This document shows positions 22,916 through 36,900 of a stretch of DNA of 64,000 bases, one piece after another. The position numbers and the translations under genes were made by a program. How positions within the stretch are numbered: position 1 is the stretch's first letter; every line of letters begins with the position of its first letter. The notes beneath the pieces were generated by a model that saw nothing but the letters and a program-made list of their open reading frames with translations, was not told the DNA's origin and searched no databases. The stretch is from Mansonella perstans (Eukaryota; Nematoda; Chromadorea; Rhabditida; Onchocercidae): positions 310,001 through 374,000 of the forward strand of contig JBAMDO010000025.1 of assembly GCA_037074765.1 (NCBI GenBank). Direction: 5' to 3'.

Positions 22916-25900
22916 TTACCGCCTATCTGTTTTCCCAAGTCCACGTTTGCCACAAAACAAATGTTTCGGACGTTTGACAAAAACATGTCTGTCAGATTCA
23001 CCTTTCCTCGCTTCCTGCTGTAAATTTCTCTGTTTCTTACGTCCAACTTTCTTCGTCATTTCTCGTACCTGAATTCAAATCTTTATTATTAATCATAATT
23101 TCTCACTAACTAACCAACCGATGCCGCATACATACATCAGCAAAAAAGCCTTGTCTTTACACAAATATTTCTGCAATAATGCTAATCCTTAGCTCACTAG
23201 CGTTAAATGTATACTAATCCAAGAAAAGAAAAAAAAAATTGTTAACCTCGTCGTTCTTTATACCCTGGACATCACGACTTGGCGGTCGCCTGGCAGCCAG
23301 GCTCGGACTTTTCCCTACCCGTATTTTTTTAACAGTAGGTTTCTTTAGCTGTTCCATAGACAAGTTCTTCAATTGTGATGAATCGATATCAGCACCAAGA
23401 TCACGGAACTGTTCTTCCAAACATGCCATAGTTCTATCCCGTTTTCTAGCAACGGAACGACTTAAACGTGGTTTCGTGATGCTTTTCTTAGCTTGTGAAG
23501 CCTGTAATTTTAAGATTTAAATAAATCACTTAATGAATTTAGGATATCTACTCAAACCTGGAAAACGATTATAAAATAGTTCAACTAGCACAAAAGAACG
23601 AGAAATTTTTCTGCCAATTCATGTTACCATTTTCAGCTGGCTCTCTTTTCCACAATTTTTTCGGCGTTTTCAAGCAATGTTCTCGTCTCATCATCATCTA
23701 AGACCAAATCTTCATCATAGTATCTAAAACATAACATTTCATAGCAATACCGAAATCCCTTAAGTCAATAAAAGCTGCGAAAAGTTAGAAACAAATATAA
23801 ATTTCTTCATGAAAATTGAAAAAATCTTGTACCCTGCTTGAATCCTTGCTTTTTCCTCTTTCCTCATTAACTCTAACATATCTTTGACATCTGATTCAAC
23901 GAAATCACAGATATTATGTCCTTCCCATATTTCGGGTACAATATCGTATTTTTCTTCATCGTTCTTCAGCAAATAATGCTCTGCAAGAAACAAAAATATA
24001 AAACTGCTGCTATATGCCAAAGCAATGTTTTGCCATTTGCTCTGCAAATTATGATAAATGTGAAATTAACTGAATGAGAATTTACTCTTCAAATCAAGTA
24101 TATATTCGTCTTGCATTTCTAGCTCAATCTCGCGCTCCAATTTACGTATTTTTGCAAATTCCTCATTATTGCGATTGATACTGCCTAAAAACTTCTTCTT
24201 CGCAACTGCCTCCGGTATATATGGTGCACGCACCTGAAATCCAAGCAGTATTCCAGTAGTAGGCAACAAATGCCGGAAAAATCAAAGTAAATTTCTCGGA
24301 AAAAACCAAAGCAAATTTCCTTTCAATATTTTAATTAAATGATTTATATAAATTTCCGATGTACTGATAATTTTGTAGCTTGTATTGAGTGGTAATGCTT
24401 AAATTTCTCCCATCTTAAAATTTTTAAAGTTCAGATCTTTAATCTACAGCAATACATAAAGCTCCATTGTACATCTGTCCAACATCTCACATCCAAACCT
24501 TTCGTTCTGTATGCTTATTAATGTTACTAAAAAAAAAAGATGTACAGGATACGTCTTCGAGCACTCAGTTCCAATTCCAATACACCGATATTCCAACGCT
24601 CCAATCACTACGCTACAAGTCATCGCCTTTTACTACAATTAATTCTCCTCCCTATAGCCTGAATTCTTCATCAGTCTAATTCGATTAATTACTAAACCTA
24701 ATTTTCCACGACAACAAAAATAAACTAGAAAATTTTTGAACTTAATAAAAATGAACAAACTTTATCATCCCTTGGAACAGGATAAGCGACAAAAACACGA
24801 TTAAGCACACCATCTTCAATCATTAGCCCCCTTGACTGCAGTTTGCTTTCAACACGTTGCGTCAAAAGATGATTGCATGCCTAAACGGTGAAAACAGCAT
24901 TTTTTTCTTAGCAAAACTATAATGTCGTTTTTTCTTACTTTCTGAGACAACAATTAAAAAGTCAATTTAAATTGCGTTTCTAAAGAATAGGACTCTAAAT
25001 TACAGATAAAGTAAGTTTTCAGCATTAATATCGCTGAGCATTGTAATCCCACACCTACGCTCATTTTATAACCTAATAATTACTTTCCATTTATTACATA
25101 CAAATAGAAATACCGATTACCTGTCCTACTAAAATTAACTAGCCATCTTCCAAAAAATGTTTCTTTCATTTGCTAAAAATTTTTTAAAATCATTTCCAGT
25201 AATACTTTAACTCCAAACAATTGTTGTCTCGTCGATATGATGCAAAATATTCAGTATACTGCATAAAAATAAGGAAAAAATTACCGCATTTCTAAAATCC
25301 ATGATTCCCTCTCGTGTTACAGTGCTAAGCTCAAATAAAGGAAAAGAATTCTCTTCTAATCTTTTCAGTTGCTCCATTTTCTCCAACTTCAGTTCATCTC
25401 GCTTTATAATGTCCACTTTATTTAATCCAATTAATACTGGTTTGTTCACAAATAATGGTCGAATACTTTCAAATAATGCTACCTGAAAAGCCCAAACAGA
25501 TTTGATATTTCTGACGAGTACTACGAAAACATGATATCGAATCAGATCCCTTACTTGTTCTTCAATCGTATAATCACATGTTTCACTTATGTCCATGATG
25601 AACAAAACTGCAGCACGTAAGTGTGCAAGTGCAGTGATTCCTTGCATTTCAATTGTATTACGCTCTTCCAAAGGTTGGTCCAAAATACCAGGTGTATCAA
25701 TAATCTAAAATTACTCAGTTATATTAGTGGTAAATACATTTCACATTCAAAACTATACATTTTCTCTCCTCAAACATCACCATTTTTCTCCAAATACAAA
25801 TCTCTATCAAGCAAACAGATTTTCTCTAGAAACTACCAGTATCAACACTTGCCTGCCAACGGAGATATTTATAATCAAGATGCCCAACATAAAGAGCTTT

Positions 25901-27086
25901 AGTAGTGAATGCATAAGGTTGTACTTCAACGTCGGCACGTGTTAACAAGTTCATTAACGACGATTTACCAACATTTGGGAAACCACAGAGTATTAACGTC
26001 CTGAAATTCGATCCAAGATTCACATTGTAAACTTTATTTAATTCTGCGTCGATAATATTTCTTTCACAAGAAAAAAAATAGAAGTAAATAATCAGTTTCT
26101 CTATACCTTGTATTTGGATCAATTGTTGGTAAACGAGAAAGATGTTGCCGCACCTGTTCCAAATAATCAAAACTTGATTTCTGGCGTTTTAATAGCTTTA
26201 CCATTCGTCCAAGTGCTGCACGCTTTAACATTTTACACCGATATAATGAATCACCATATTTCATTAGCCGAACATATTCACGTGCAATACTGAAATCTTT
26301 TTCATCTAATATCATATTTCAACAACTAAATAACCTCAACTGATACTTCAACACAGTGAAAGTAAACCTGTTAAAATTTACCCATTGATCAGATGACGAG
26401 CCGTATTCATTTGTCCCAATGCAATCTTGTAGTGATCCTTATCGTATAAAATATTCATGAGATCAGCATAAAATGGATGAACCTCCTGCAAACGTTATTC
26501 AAAAAGTTCAAAAGTTTCTATAAAAATTCAAGACCAATATTTTCGCATTTTGCTTCAATTTACACCAATCCAACAAAATAACCAGCTAATTTAATGCACA
26601 CATTTATAGCTATAATCATTGAAAAGACAAGAAATGAGAAGAGTGCTGAGAAAGGAAGAAATGAAAAATTACCTCCATTTTTGGAAATTCATCAATGATT
26701 TGTGTCAATTTATCATGTAAAACTTGCTGCAAGAATTTAATTTTCCGTGTATAAAATGATCGAATCCGGCTGATTGCAAAGTGACGACGAACTACAGTCG
26801 GTGTTTTCCTCTGTGTTTTGGAAAGAACTATTTCCTTTAAATTCTGAAAAACAGATCTCAGCTTCACAGTCTTTTACTTCTGTTGCATTCTTGAATACAA
26901 ACACAAATCATACTTCAATGCAACCAAATTCAGTGTAAACAAAAACCCTACGAACTTTTCGACAATATATTTAAGATATGCCAATATTTTAGCATTTGAA
27001 TAACTAACAATCGACCAATCACAATAATTACTTACTACAGCAGACGGAACGACTGTTATCTTCTTGAAATTGTAAACCGCTGGCAT
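22916..27086 (-). CDS. Nucleolar GTP-binding protein 1 (NOG1/GTPBP4)
   Basis: OBG-family GTPase needed for 60S ribosomal subunit assembly in the nucleolus. Thirteen exons: 27036-27086, 26673-26843, 26382-26485, 26107-26289, 25853-26000, 25555-25704, 25285-25482, 24761-24880, 24086-24233, 23833-23980, 23628-23723, 23247-23501, 22916-23068. The product is about 641 residues, against 634 in human. It begins [17 protein letters not shown] and contains [21 protein letters not shown] motifs follow in order: GFPNVGKSS (G1), [14 protein letters not shown] (G2), IIDTPGILD (G3) and LNKVD (G4). Then come [20 protein letters not shown] and the basic tail [19 protein letters not shown] ending TDRR. The exon 5 donor is GC (CAG/GCAAGT). 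Exon 11 shifts frame once, as if one base were missing, before a well-conserved remainder. The gene probably heads an operon with RRP8. Confidence 0.93.
25705..25852 (-). other. GC-AG intron in NOG1
   Basis: The intron starts GCAAGT (25847-25852 on the minus strand) and ends TTTTAG. Exon 5 must end at LRWQ and exon 6 must start at IIDTPG to keep the conserved G3 box in frame. The nearest GT lies three bases further on and would shift the frame. The donor otherwise matches the usual consensus, as is normal for the minor class of GC-AG introns. Confidence 0.85.
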
Positions 27087-27353
27087 TTGTTCCTGAAATA
27101 GAGTAAATTTAACAAAAGCACGAAATCACAGATGTCACACTCACGTTGGATCCGTCATATAAGTCTAGTGTAACTTCCAGTCGGCGGTTTATATCTCACG
27201 TTACCATGCAAATGAGGATTTCGACAAAGAAAAAAAGAAGTGTAATGGAAGAAAAAGAGAAAGAGAACTGGAAGACTGCTTTCATAGCAGCTTTCCTCTA
27301 TCATTCTCACCGTCGGATCATTTCCGGATCAGATGAAAGTGTCGTGAAAGAGC

Positions 27354-27566
27354 GAAATTACGATGTGTCATCGGAAACTTGTCACTAAGTAAGTCAATTC
27401 TCATTCAGAATCCTAATAAACCAAGAAATTACGATGTATCATCGGAAACTTGTCACTAAGTAAGTCAATTCTCATTCAGAATCCTAATAAACCAAGAAAT
27501 TACGATGTATCATCGGAAACTTGTCACTAAGTAAATCAATTCCCATTCAGAATCCTAATAAGCTCC
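27354..27566. repeat. Tandem array, three copies of a 71-bp unit
   Basis: Units start at 27354, 27425 and 27496. Each holds GAAATTACGATGTxTCATCGG, then ACTTGTCACTAAGTAA, then CATTCAGAATCCTAATAA. The copies differ at only a few positions, so the expansion is recent. The array overlaps the end of a short plus-strand ORF and lies about 270 bases upstream of the NOG1 start. The number of copies could vary between individuals. Confidence 0.9.
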
Positions 27567-30500
27567 TTAAGGCCTGCCAACCGGAATACTTCCCTCCTTC
27601 TTTCCCCGTCTTTCCAATGCAATCTCTCAATAAATGTTGAACCGGACTCATCAAAGTAACACACTATCCTGCCTGGGACGATAGAAAAACAATGTCTCAT
27701 TCACAAAACCAAAAAAGTAGTAATTGGAGATTGGATGATATTTCAAGTTTTTCAATATTTCAAGCAAGTTTGCTCGAACATGTAGTAAAAGCATTTTGTT
27801 TTTCTCAATACTTTTCTTACTACGGTTCTTGATAAATCAAGTTTAACTTTGTTCTGTCTATTTCTACGCAGATTATTTTATATGGTGTCATAGAAAGAGA
27901 CGTCAAATTCATTCAATCAGAACTAGTAGTGACCATGCTCAGAATTTGAGTCTTCAATGCAGAAAATCTGTCCACTGATATGACTGGGCTTAAGATTAAG
28001 AATTCAAGCAAGGTTTTTTTAACTTTCTTTCAAGAATTGGTTAATAAAAGCAGTAGATTTTTGAAGTTAATGTGTTCAAAAGCTCAGAATTTGACGGCCC
28101 AATGTGCAGAAACTAATTTGTGTCGATAAAATTAGTTGGAAATAATCTATTTCAAGCAATACATGATAGAATGGAGCATATTAGCACATTCGACTTTTCT
28201 AAAAGCTCTGTATATTGTAGTTCCTAATAAATCTCTTGGTACTTATATTTCACCTTACTTCTAAATGAAAATTCCACCAATCTTTCTCATAAAGTACTGG
28301 ATCATCATTTCACAGCAACCACTTTTGTAAGAGTGAAAGAAGTGAATCAACAAGGAAATATTGAGCCTTCTGATCAGCTTCAGGTCAAATTCAATCACTC
28401 TCTCTAAACAAGGTCATATGGAGAGGAGATCAGTCAATGTACAGTTGAACTCAATGCGAATAAAGGAATAAATCGGAAATGGAAAAATTGCTATAGAATG
28501 AAGAAGAGCTAAGTAGTGACCACATTATTGATATAACCGAGAGAAGCAGTAGTTCTCGTTCCACGATGAATAATTAAAAGTGCTGACAAGTAATGTTGCG
28601 TCATCCCACTTCTTTCCATCCTGATTAAATGCACTGAATTTGGCAAAATTATGCATCAGCTATATAGAATTAGATATTTCTTTGATTCTGACATTTTTGG
28701 AATTGGCAAAAGCAAAGAGAGAGACTATACGCACGCGTCTGCAGTCCTTTATGGCTAATCAACTGTCGCAATTGCTCAATTGATAGCAGCAACAGCCTGG
28801 CCAACGTCGACAACATCGTCACTTTCATCATTTACTAAGGAAGCTAGCAAGCATCCTTTATTTGCAACATCCTTCAACACAGTTTTCGATGAATAAGTAA
28901 GTCACATTTATTGCATTCTTCGATTCCCAGAAGCTTTTTTCTTCACCTATTATTTGACTGTTTTAATTTCAGTAATCCTTTTCTGATTCCTGCTACTTAT
29001 TGAGAGGAAGCCAAAGCAAAATAACTTTCTTAAATTCACCTATGAAGGCTGAATACATTGTTTGTTTATGATTCTGTCCTTATTCTCAGTTGTTCATTTC
29101 ATAACATGTTACTGGATGGATTATAAATAATAAGGCTGATGGCTGTGGAACTCTATTCCTAAACTTCGCTTCACTGATAAATCTATTCTTATTTCTGTCA
29201 TTTCTAAAAATTACAATGGTTGTTTACATTCCGAGAAAACAGTGAAGCTTGTTGTTTAACTTAGTATAAATCATTGCGAATTACTGTCTGTTTAATCGGC
29301 AGCGGACTAGAATAGATGCCGAACAACTAGATCTTTAAGTGAGACTTGTATAAAGGTAGCCTGAAATGATCGGATAGACTTAACTCGTAATTAATGCATG
29401 TTTCTCAGAGAAATGTGGAATAATATGTATCGATTAAATACAAATAATGATCACTTAGGAAGGATTTTGACTTGCGGGAATGAAGTTTCAACTACAATCC
29501 AGAGGCATTTTTTACTAAAATGTTGAAAAATTATCAGGAACTTTAAAATTTTTGCAGAATTTTAAAAAAAAAATTTTTCTTTAAGGATTTTTAGAAATTT
29601 TAAAAAATTTTACAGGAACTTTAAAGCATCCCACCATAGATAATAAATGTTTTATCTATCGGCATCAATAAATCTGGGAAAAAAGTTTTTTTTTTTTTTT
29701 TTTTTTTGCGTAACATTTCCATTCATGCATCATTCTCAATGATATTTTCAATAAAAGTTATGTTTATATTTATGCATGTTCAATTACTGGATGATTTCAA
29801 TAAATTGAACTTTTCACCAATTACAATGGACTAAACTTTATAAAATGAAAAATGGAATTTTTAAGAAATGATTTTATTAGAGAAATCCAGGTTTCTATTG
29901 TCAAATCCCTTTTTAGAGTTGTCATTATACCATTTCTTATGAATTATGCAAATTTTGTTCGTTTTTATCCTTTATCCAAACTTCCTGATATTAAAGGATA
30001 AAAATTGCAGTTTGCACGACCACATTTAAAGTAATTTAGTGTGTTTCGAAATGAATTATTTTTTAGATCGGTCTGTTTGTACAATTCTTTTAAATATTAA
30101 GTTAGATAGTTCCAGCATTAAATGTATCATCTTTTGACACTGAAATGAGGTGGACAAAAAGGTTTCTAAGCTTATAAAAAAGCCTGAAAATGTCAGAAAT
30201 ATTAAGGTTGTTTAAGAGATTCAGAAGGAGAGAAAAAGGGTAAGAGAGCAAATGATGCACACTAAATGTGGACAACTATTGTTAAGTCTAAAGTGGAAAT
30301 CAAAAAAAAAAAAAATGAAAACCTGATTTTAGAAAGAAAGTATTAGCCTACTACATAGTAAAATTAAAATAAATTGGTGCTACATTTAAGTATTCATGTT
30401 CACAAATAAATTAATATTTACGGGCATCAAAATTTTTTGATTTCTTGTCTAACAAAAATTATGAAATTTCCAAATTTTTGAAAATATTTCAATAGTAGGA

Positions 30501-30761
30501 CAAAGAATTTAATTTCATTCTTCATCATTGATCATTTTTCATTTTCATTTGATAGTCAAATTGATTTCATCTCTGTTTTCAAAATAATGTTTTTAGTTTG
30601 TTGGACGTATATGAACTTTCATGAATTGACCATCGACCATTGCTTTTTCATTCACAAAAATAAATTATTCAAACTTGAAATATTCAAATATATCTGAGTT
30701 TCTTTAAATATTGCTCAAATGACTGTAGCTCTTGATCAGCAAGTAATAGCAATTCACCTTG

Positions 30762-30779
30762 ATATGATATGATATGATT
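30762..30779. repeat. Short GATAT microsatellite
   Basis: Three and a half copies of GATAT in tandem, in non-coding DNA about 180 bases upstream of the start of the Ser/Arg-rich gene. No function is evident. Confidence 0.6.
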
Positions 30780-30958
30780 AGCTTATCTTTTGAAAGTATT
30801 TTTCTTGGCTACTACAGGTCATTTCCCTTTTCAATTCTACATTCTGTTTCTTAATCACCGAAGGAAAAATTTGCAGGATTTTTCGTTCATCTTCACAGTC
30901 ATATCCTTATCCACGTACGCATACACTTGTTGTTGTCCCTCCACCACGGTCAATAATT

Positions 30959-33900
30959 ATGGAGAGTAATGCCAAAAAAGGGCTGGCTAAAATGCGGCCG
31001 CCATTGAATCATACCATACCACCGATACCAGAATCGAAGTCAAGTGATTCAATTATAACTCATATCTCGGAAAAGTCCGTTGGAATGCCTGTTGCACCCG
31101 AACCTTCAACATCTCGAGTGCTTCATGAATCATCATGTGTTAAATCTAAAGAAGAGCTTATTCCATCATTTACCGGCAAGGTAAATTTAAAAATAAAATG
31201 TTGTAAATCGAAGCTTTATTAAATATTAGAATTAAATATCATCAAATCTACAACAAATCTGAGCATAAGCTAATAAATGATATTCCTGGATAAGGGAATT
31301 ACACAGGTCGAGTTATTTTAGGTACAATTCAGATGGCACTTCTAGAGGGAAGGGTGCATAAATAAGCAGTAATTCAGCCTTCTCCTTTTCTCTATCTTTT
31401 GTATTTTAATTTTAGATTGGAAGTTTTCTTTTATTGAAACTAATGCCGCGAACAAAAATCTTCTCTTTGACATAGATTGTTAAATTTCTACGAATTTTCC
31501 ATGGATTCGTCGCATTCTCTTCGGAATTTTTCCTTTGATCGCAGTACCAGAAATTCTAGTTCAAGACCTTTACGGGTTTTTTTTTAGGATTTGGAATTAT
31601 CTTCACAAAAGATTGAAGGCGATGAATCACTAAGTATCGAAAACACAGTGGCCCGCGGTTTGGTAGCAAAAACAATGGTAATCATTTCCAATCGAAACAA
31701 ACGGTCAGAAGTTGTGCCACGAAGTCCGTTGATGAATGTTGCTCACTCAGTTCGATCAAGGCTTACAAAACTTGGAAATCGTTTCAGTCGATCAGATGGA
31801 AATCAAAATATCCGTAACAGCACTAGCTTGTCTAGGTGAGCATTGATAAGTTCTAATTTCCAATAAATTTTTAAGTAATCATGTAATTTTGGTTATATGG
31901 ATTGCTAATTGAAGCATTTTGGATTTGAATGAAAAGTTTTTCACTTTTTATCCTCGTGTAATTTCTTAGGTTGCTAAGGTTAGGAAACATTTGCAGAGGA
32001 TTTAACTTTTAAGATGGTGGCGATAGAGAGAGAATGGAAAGAGTTTGAAATTTTCCTAAACTATTGTTGGTATCTCTTACTATTGGCTTTCTCTTATTAT
32101 TACGTCAGATCACTGCTATATCTTGTTTGAATAGTAAGATAAAGCAATATCATATCACTTATTGTTGGTGCTAAAGGTAAATCACAGTTACTATCATCAA
32201 TTTTATTGTTCATACCACTTCTTTTTTGTTGAAAGTACAAAATTTTTTTATGATTGCAACATTTTGGTTCGGCAATTTTTGAAGTTTTCATTTGCTACAA
32301 GAAAACTTCAAATTTGTCTTAAACTAAAGATTGCACTTCCCAAGTTATTGTTTCCCGAAATTTATCTGCTGTTTACCAATTCCTATGTCGAGCAGGAACT
32401 TTCATTTTAAGAAATCTTTTTTTCCAACTTCAAAAATTCATTCTAGTTGCAACGAAGCAGCTACTGAATTTTCAAACTTTAAAAAAAATTTTTTTGTTAA
32501 ATTTGTTGATGCGATTTTGATTTAAGATAAATTGAGTGCTTCGAATATTTGTTATAACAGCTTGAAAAGTGTTTTGGTTCAGTTACTTAGTGGAACATCT
32601 AAAAACACGAAGGTTATGTACAACCTTTCTCTTTTTGGTTAAGAGATGATTAGCCGAATTGAATCATGAGATATGTTAATGCTATGTTCAGAAATTTGTT
32701 ATTTTTCTATAAAATTGAATGAATTTTCTAGGAACTTGTCTTGGAGAATACTTATTTTTGATAGAGCTGCACTGCCACTAACTGTCGCATGAGTAAAAAA
32801 AGTTTGACTTTGTGAGCAAAGGAGGAAAAGCCATCTGATTCCCATCTAAAACTTAATAAAATCATTTCATAACATGTCACTTTGCTGCATAAGTTCCACG
32901 TTATGCACAGAACCCATCATATTTTTTGCCTAAATTCCGCCATTTCCTTTATTTTTTCTTATTGTACGGTTGAAAGTTCGAGGGTTTCTGTATAAGTAAA
33001 AGACTAGTTACATGATTTATTTTTTAAATAGTCTGCTGTTCTAAATGTTTTAAAATTAAAAAGACATTTTTCTTTTAACGGAACTTCCTTTGCAGCATGC
33101 GGCGAGGTCCTGTCGATAAACTAAACTCTGTGCCTTCTAATACGCAATTCAAGAAATCAGCGAGTATGGAGGCGCAAACCAATCAAGACTCAACAAATGA
33201 CAGAATCAAATTTGTTCCTTCGAGACAAATTTTAGAAAGCAATGCATTAAGAATCCCAAGATTCGCGAGACCACAAAAATTTTTAAACAATCAATCATTA
33301 CATCTGTCGGCAACTGAAGTGCACACTTGTAAGAATCAAGAAGATATCAAAGAAGCAAAAATCGAGCCCTCAAAGAATATTTTTATGAGGCGTAATATAG
33401 GTAATTTAATAATTTGCAAATAACTTAGGTTACATTTCCCCTTCAGGTTCTATTACCGTTGATGCAAGTTCCTGCATTTCTATATATTGCTGGTTCCTTC
33501 GTTTTTCTTGTAGTCAAGTTTTATTCACGATTCACTGGGAGAAAGTAAAGCTTGTTTCCACTCTTGCAAATTCTTCCCGCATCTTTTACATTATAGATTT
33601 TGGTTTTTTTTTGCATATTTTAGGTGGACACTGTATTTGTATGTTGATATATGTTAGGTTTTTTTAGAGCAAGATGCCTGCCGAATATCCAATGTGAAAT
33701 CTCAACATAATAGAAATAATTATGAGCAGATGAAAGGGAGGAACACTAGTCGACAAAAGTCTTTCATACCACTTTATACAACACCACCGCGAAGACTATC
33801 TGTAAGAAAATCAGGTACCGAGACGGACCAGGTACCATCTTAGAATCTTTTTTTTCAGTTAGTAGTGAAGTCGAATTAGTAAAATAAACTTTCTTATTTC

Positions 33901-36900
33901 CTGCAAGCTTGATATGAGCTTCATGTAGATTTATACAAATAATCTTATGCTATGAGCTCTGCTGCAGGCACCTTTAGCAGAATTTGAGTCATCCTGCATT
34001 GAAAATTCGCCAGCTGTTGAAGTGGCTTCGGTAAAATTTATTCCGGATAAAATTCATTGTATATGCATAGCAGAAAGTTCGGAAGACGGGGCTAGAGAAT
34101 CACAGTCGTTGGATCATAGTTCATCAACAAACTCAGTGAGAGGTTCCTTTCAGCAAACAAATATTTTGAGGCTTTGATGCCAAAAATTTTCAATTTTTAA
34201 AGGCAAGTATTTTAAGGCCAAATTTAGTACGATAATCTACAAAAATTCGACATCGCTCTAGGATTATTACTATACTCAATGCATTTCAAACAAAAATTAA
34301 CTTTTTAAATTCAGTTTTCTGTCACTTGAAGATTGCCTTCTGATTTTTGATGATTTACGGGAAAATTTTTTCGATTTAAAAAAATCGGAAGGCAATTTAA
34401 TTTATTCATTCAGCATTTTTTTCAGAAGCTTGCAGCAATCAATTTTTGGCTAGTAAGTCAACTTACAGCTGTAGCGAGGCAGCAAGGAAAGGGTTGTTAG
34501 ATGATAGAAGAAAGTACGTTGTCAAGAAGCCGAAAGTTATTTTCATATTTGTCTGTTCTGAACCAGCAAATGAATTTCGAGACACAGTGTCTGTAAAGTT
34601 TAGAGACGAATTCTTTTTAAGGGATGGCTATACAATCACCAGTGTTACACTACCAGACAGTTTGTTAAATAATGATTTACCAAACAATCGTTCTACTGAT
34701 TGCTCGTTTGATGCTAAATCAGGGAATAGTCTCAATGACTTCGTTTCACTAAGCACTGTGATATCACCTGGATTTACAACATCTTCTGGTTTTCAAGATT
34801 CTTCTAACAAATCTCCAGATAAGGATGCGGAATTAAGTGAGCAATTTGTCGATATGACCATCATCCAAAAGTTCGTCTTTCTGAGTATTTATTTCAACAT
34901 GTATTCGCAAAATGTAATCATTCAACAAAAAAAAACAAAATTAAAAAACAATTTTGAATTCTTATAATGTGCTTTTTGTGAAATGCTTAAATAAGATTCA
35001 AATAATATTAATGAAAGAATATGATTTCAAGAATTATTGGCAACAGTTCAAATTAAAAAACGACTTTTAATCAGTGCCATTTTCTAGTTACCCTTCAACG
35101 TAACGAACACAGCTATTTATATATCATTTATATTCACAAAAATGGTTTCTAATATTGGATTTTTTTATACGAATTATAAAGTCTATTGGAGAAGGCGCAC
35201 AATTCTGCAAAAACATTCTGATACAGCAGTTCTGAAATACCAAAAACATGAATTTATTGTAACATGTCTATCGTGGCAATTGTATTGGCATTTAGTATGG
35301 CTTATCTGATGCAAGTTCTGACCTTTAAGTAGCTGTTATTCTATTCGATTACTTACATAACTAAAAAACTTTGCAGTACTTTAACTCGAATTGTGTCACT
35401 CATAGGCATCATCAGATCAGTGATTCTAAATGTCTGAAGAATCCCATCCTCATAAATTTTCCCTGTTTTGACAACTTTATTATGTTCAGAATTATAATAC
35501 CAACTGCTTGTTTGTATTGCAGAAGATAGTGAAACAAAGGAACGAATTTGAGAATGATAAGTCGATAAAATTTATTTTTCCTAGAGATTAATGCAGCAAT
35601 GAAATTCTGCGTTTTTCATTTTTCTTTTTGAACATTGCTAAAGCTGTTCTGTCACATGAAATCAATAGATAAAGTTTAGCTAGGAAAGGGAATATATTTA
35701 CGCATAAGTGACACGTTGTACACATTCTGCTTAAATTTAGAATCAAACTTTGAAGAATTTTTTTTAAGATTTATTTAAAATACATCTTAAAAAATCAAAA
35801 TTCCTAGAAACAATCTATGGATTTTTTTCTTTAGCAGCAAAAGCATATGGAGAGTATTTGTTGTCTTAGGTAGTATGTCCAAGAGGGCTATGGTTTTTCA
35901 TGTGAATGCGAATTGAGATGATTCCCGCTTCTTAGAACTTCTGAGAAACTTTATAAGCAGCATTTGAAAATTCCATATCAGCTAAAGTATGGATGGAATT
36001 CTCAGTGAAACCTTGAACTTTGAACCTTGAATTGATTCGAGTGTATTTTTGCAGCGTAGTAATACGCTTTCAAACAGTTTTCGCCACGGGAATAGTTAGT
36101 GAGGAAGATAGGCAGAGAGAGTTAATAGACGGTAACACAATGGGCGATGACGATGTCGACATTGTCGATGTTGTTGTTGTTGTTGTTGATGATGTTAAAT
36201 GGTGATGATGATGATGATGATGATGATGATGACAACCCCTTTTCCCTCCTCTATTCTCCCTTTTCAATTTTTATATTTTGTTGTGGTGGAGCGGCTTTTG
36301 TGAATGGTGCTGTTGGTGGGGCTGTGCTGTGATGGGGGACTGCCTACTTCTGAACACGTTGATCAGGTCGGTAAGGTGAGCTTCTACTGCATTTACTTCT
36401 TACAGAGAGCCGTTGCTCTCAAAAATTTTTCTTAAACGTTTCATTTCGATTTTCTTTTCTCAACGTTACTTACTTCTCGTTACGTCTAACGTCTATAGTT
36501 TTCGTCCAGTAAGTGAAATTTTATATAGCTATGCTGTTATTCAACTTGCTTCTATTTCCCATGAACTTTACTATCTTATTTTGACTTATTTACATAACAT
36601 ACATATTGTTGCTATAATATTACACGTTGAATTAAATTAAGTTTATATTTTCTAAGCTATCAAAAGTAATATTCTTTTTCTATTCACGAGAAATGCTGGT
36701 TCTGTTTTTCTTGGCAGATTTGTATTGTCCTTTTTTGTCGAGAGAATTTCAAAAATTACTGAAGACAGTGAAGTGAAACGTACCTATTATACGTATTACC
36801 GAAGCGTACAAATCAATGAAACGAGCTTTCGATTAGCAACAAATCAGCAATATTTGTAGATTCAGACAATTTATTATATTTGACTAGGTTTTTGTTTGAA

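Larger units (their letters stand above)
27087..30958. other. Intergenic region between NOG1 and the Ser/Arg-rich gene
   Basis: These 3.9 kb separate two divergent genes. They contain an 80-codon plus-strand ORF (27146-27388) of low complexity, the 71-bp tandem array, T and A runs near 29690 and 30303, and a GATAT array near 30760. No recognised protein or RNA gene was found. The 28680-28880 stretch is less AT-rich than its surroundings, but its frames are broken. Confidence 0.45.

Noticed and set aside
36070..36267. Poly-His and poly-Asp ORFs
   Set aside because: By-products of the GAT and GTT trinucleotide repeats in an intron.
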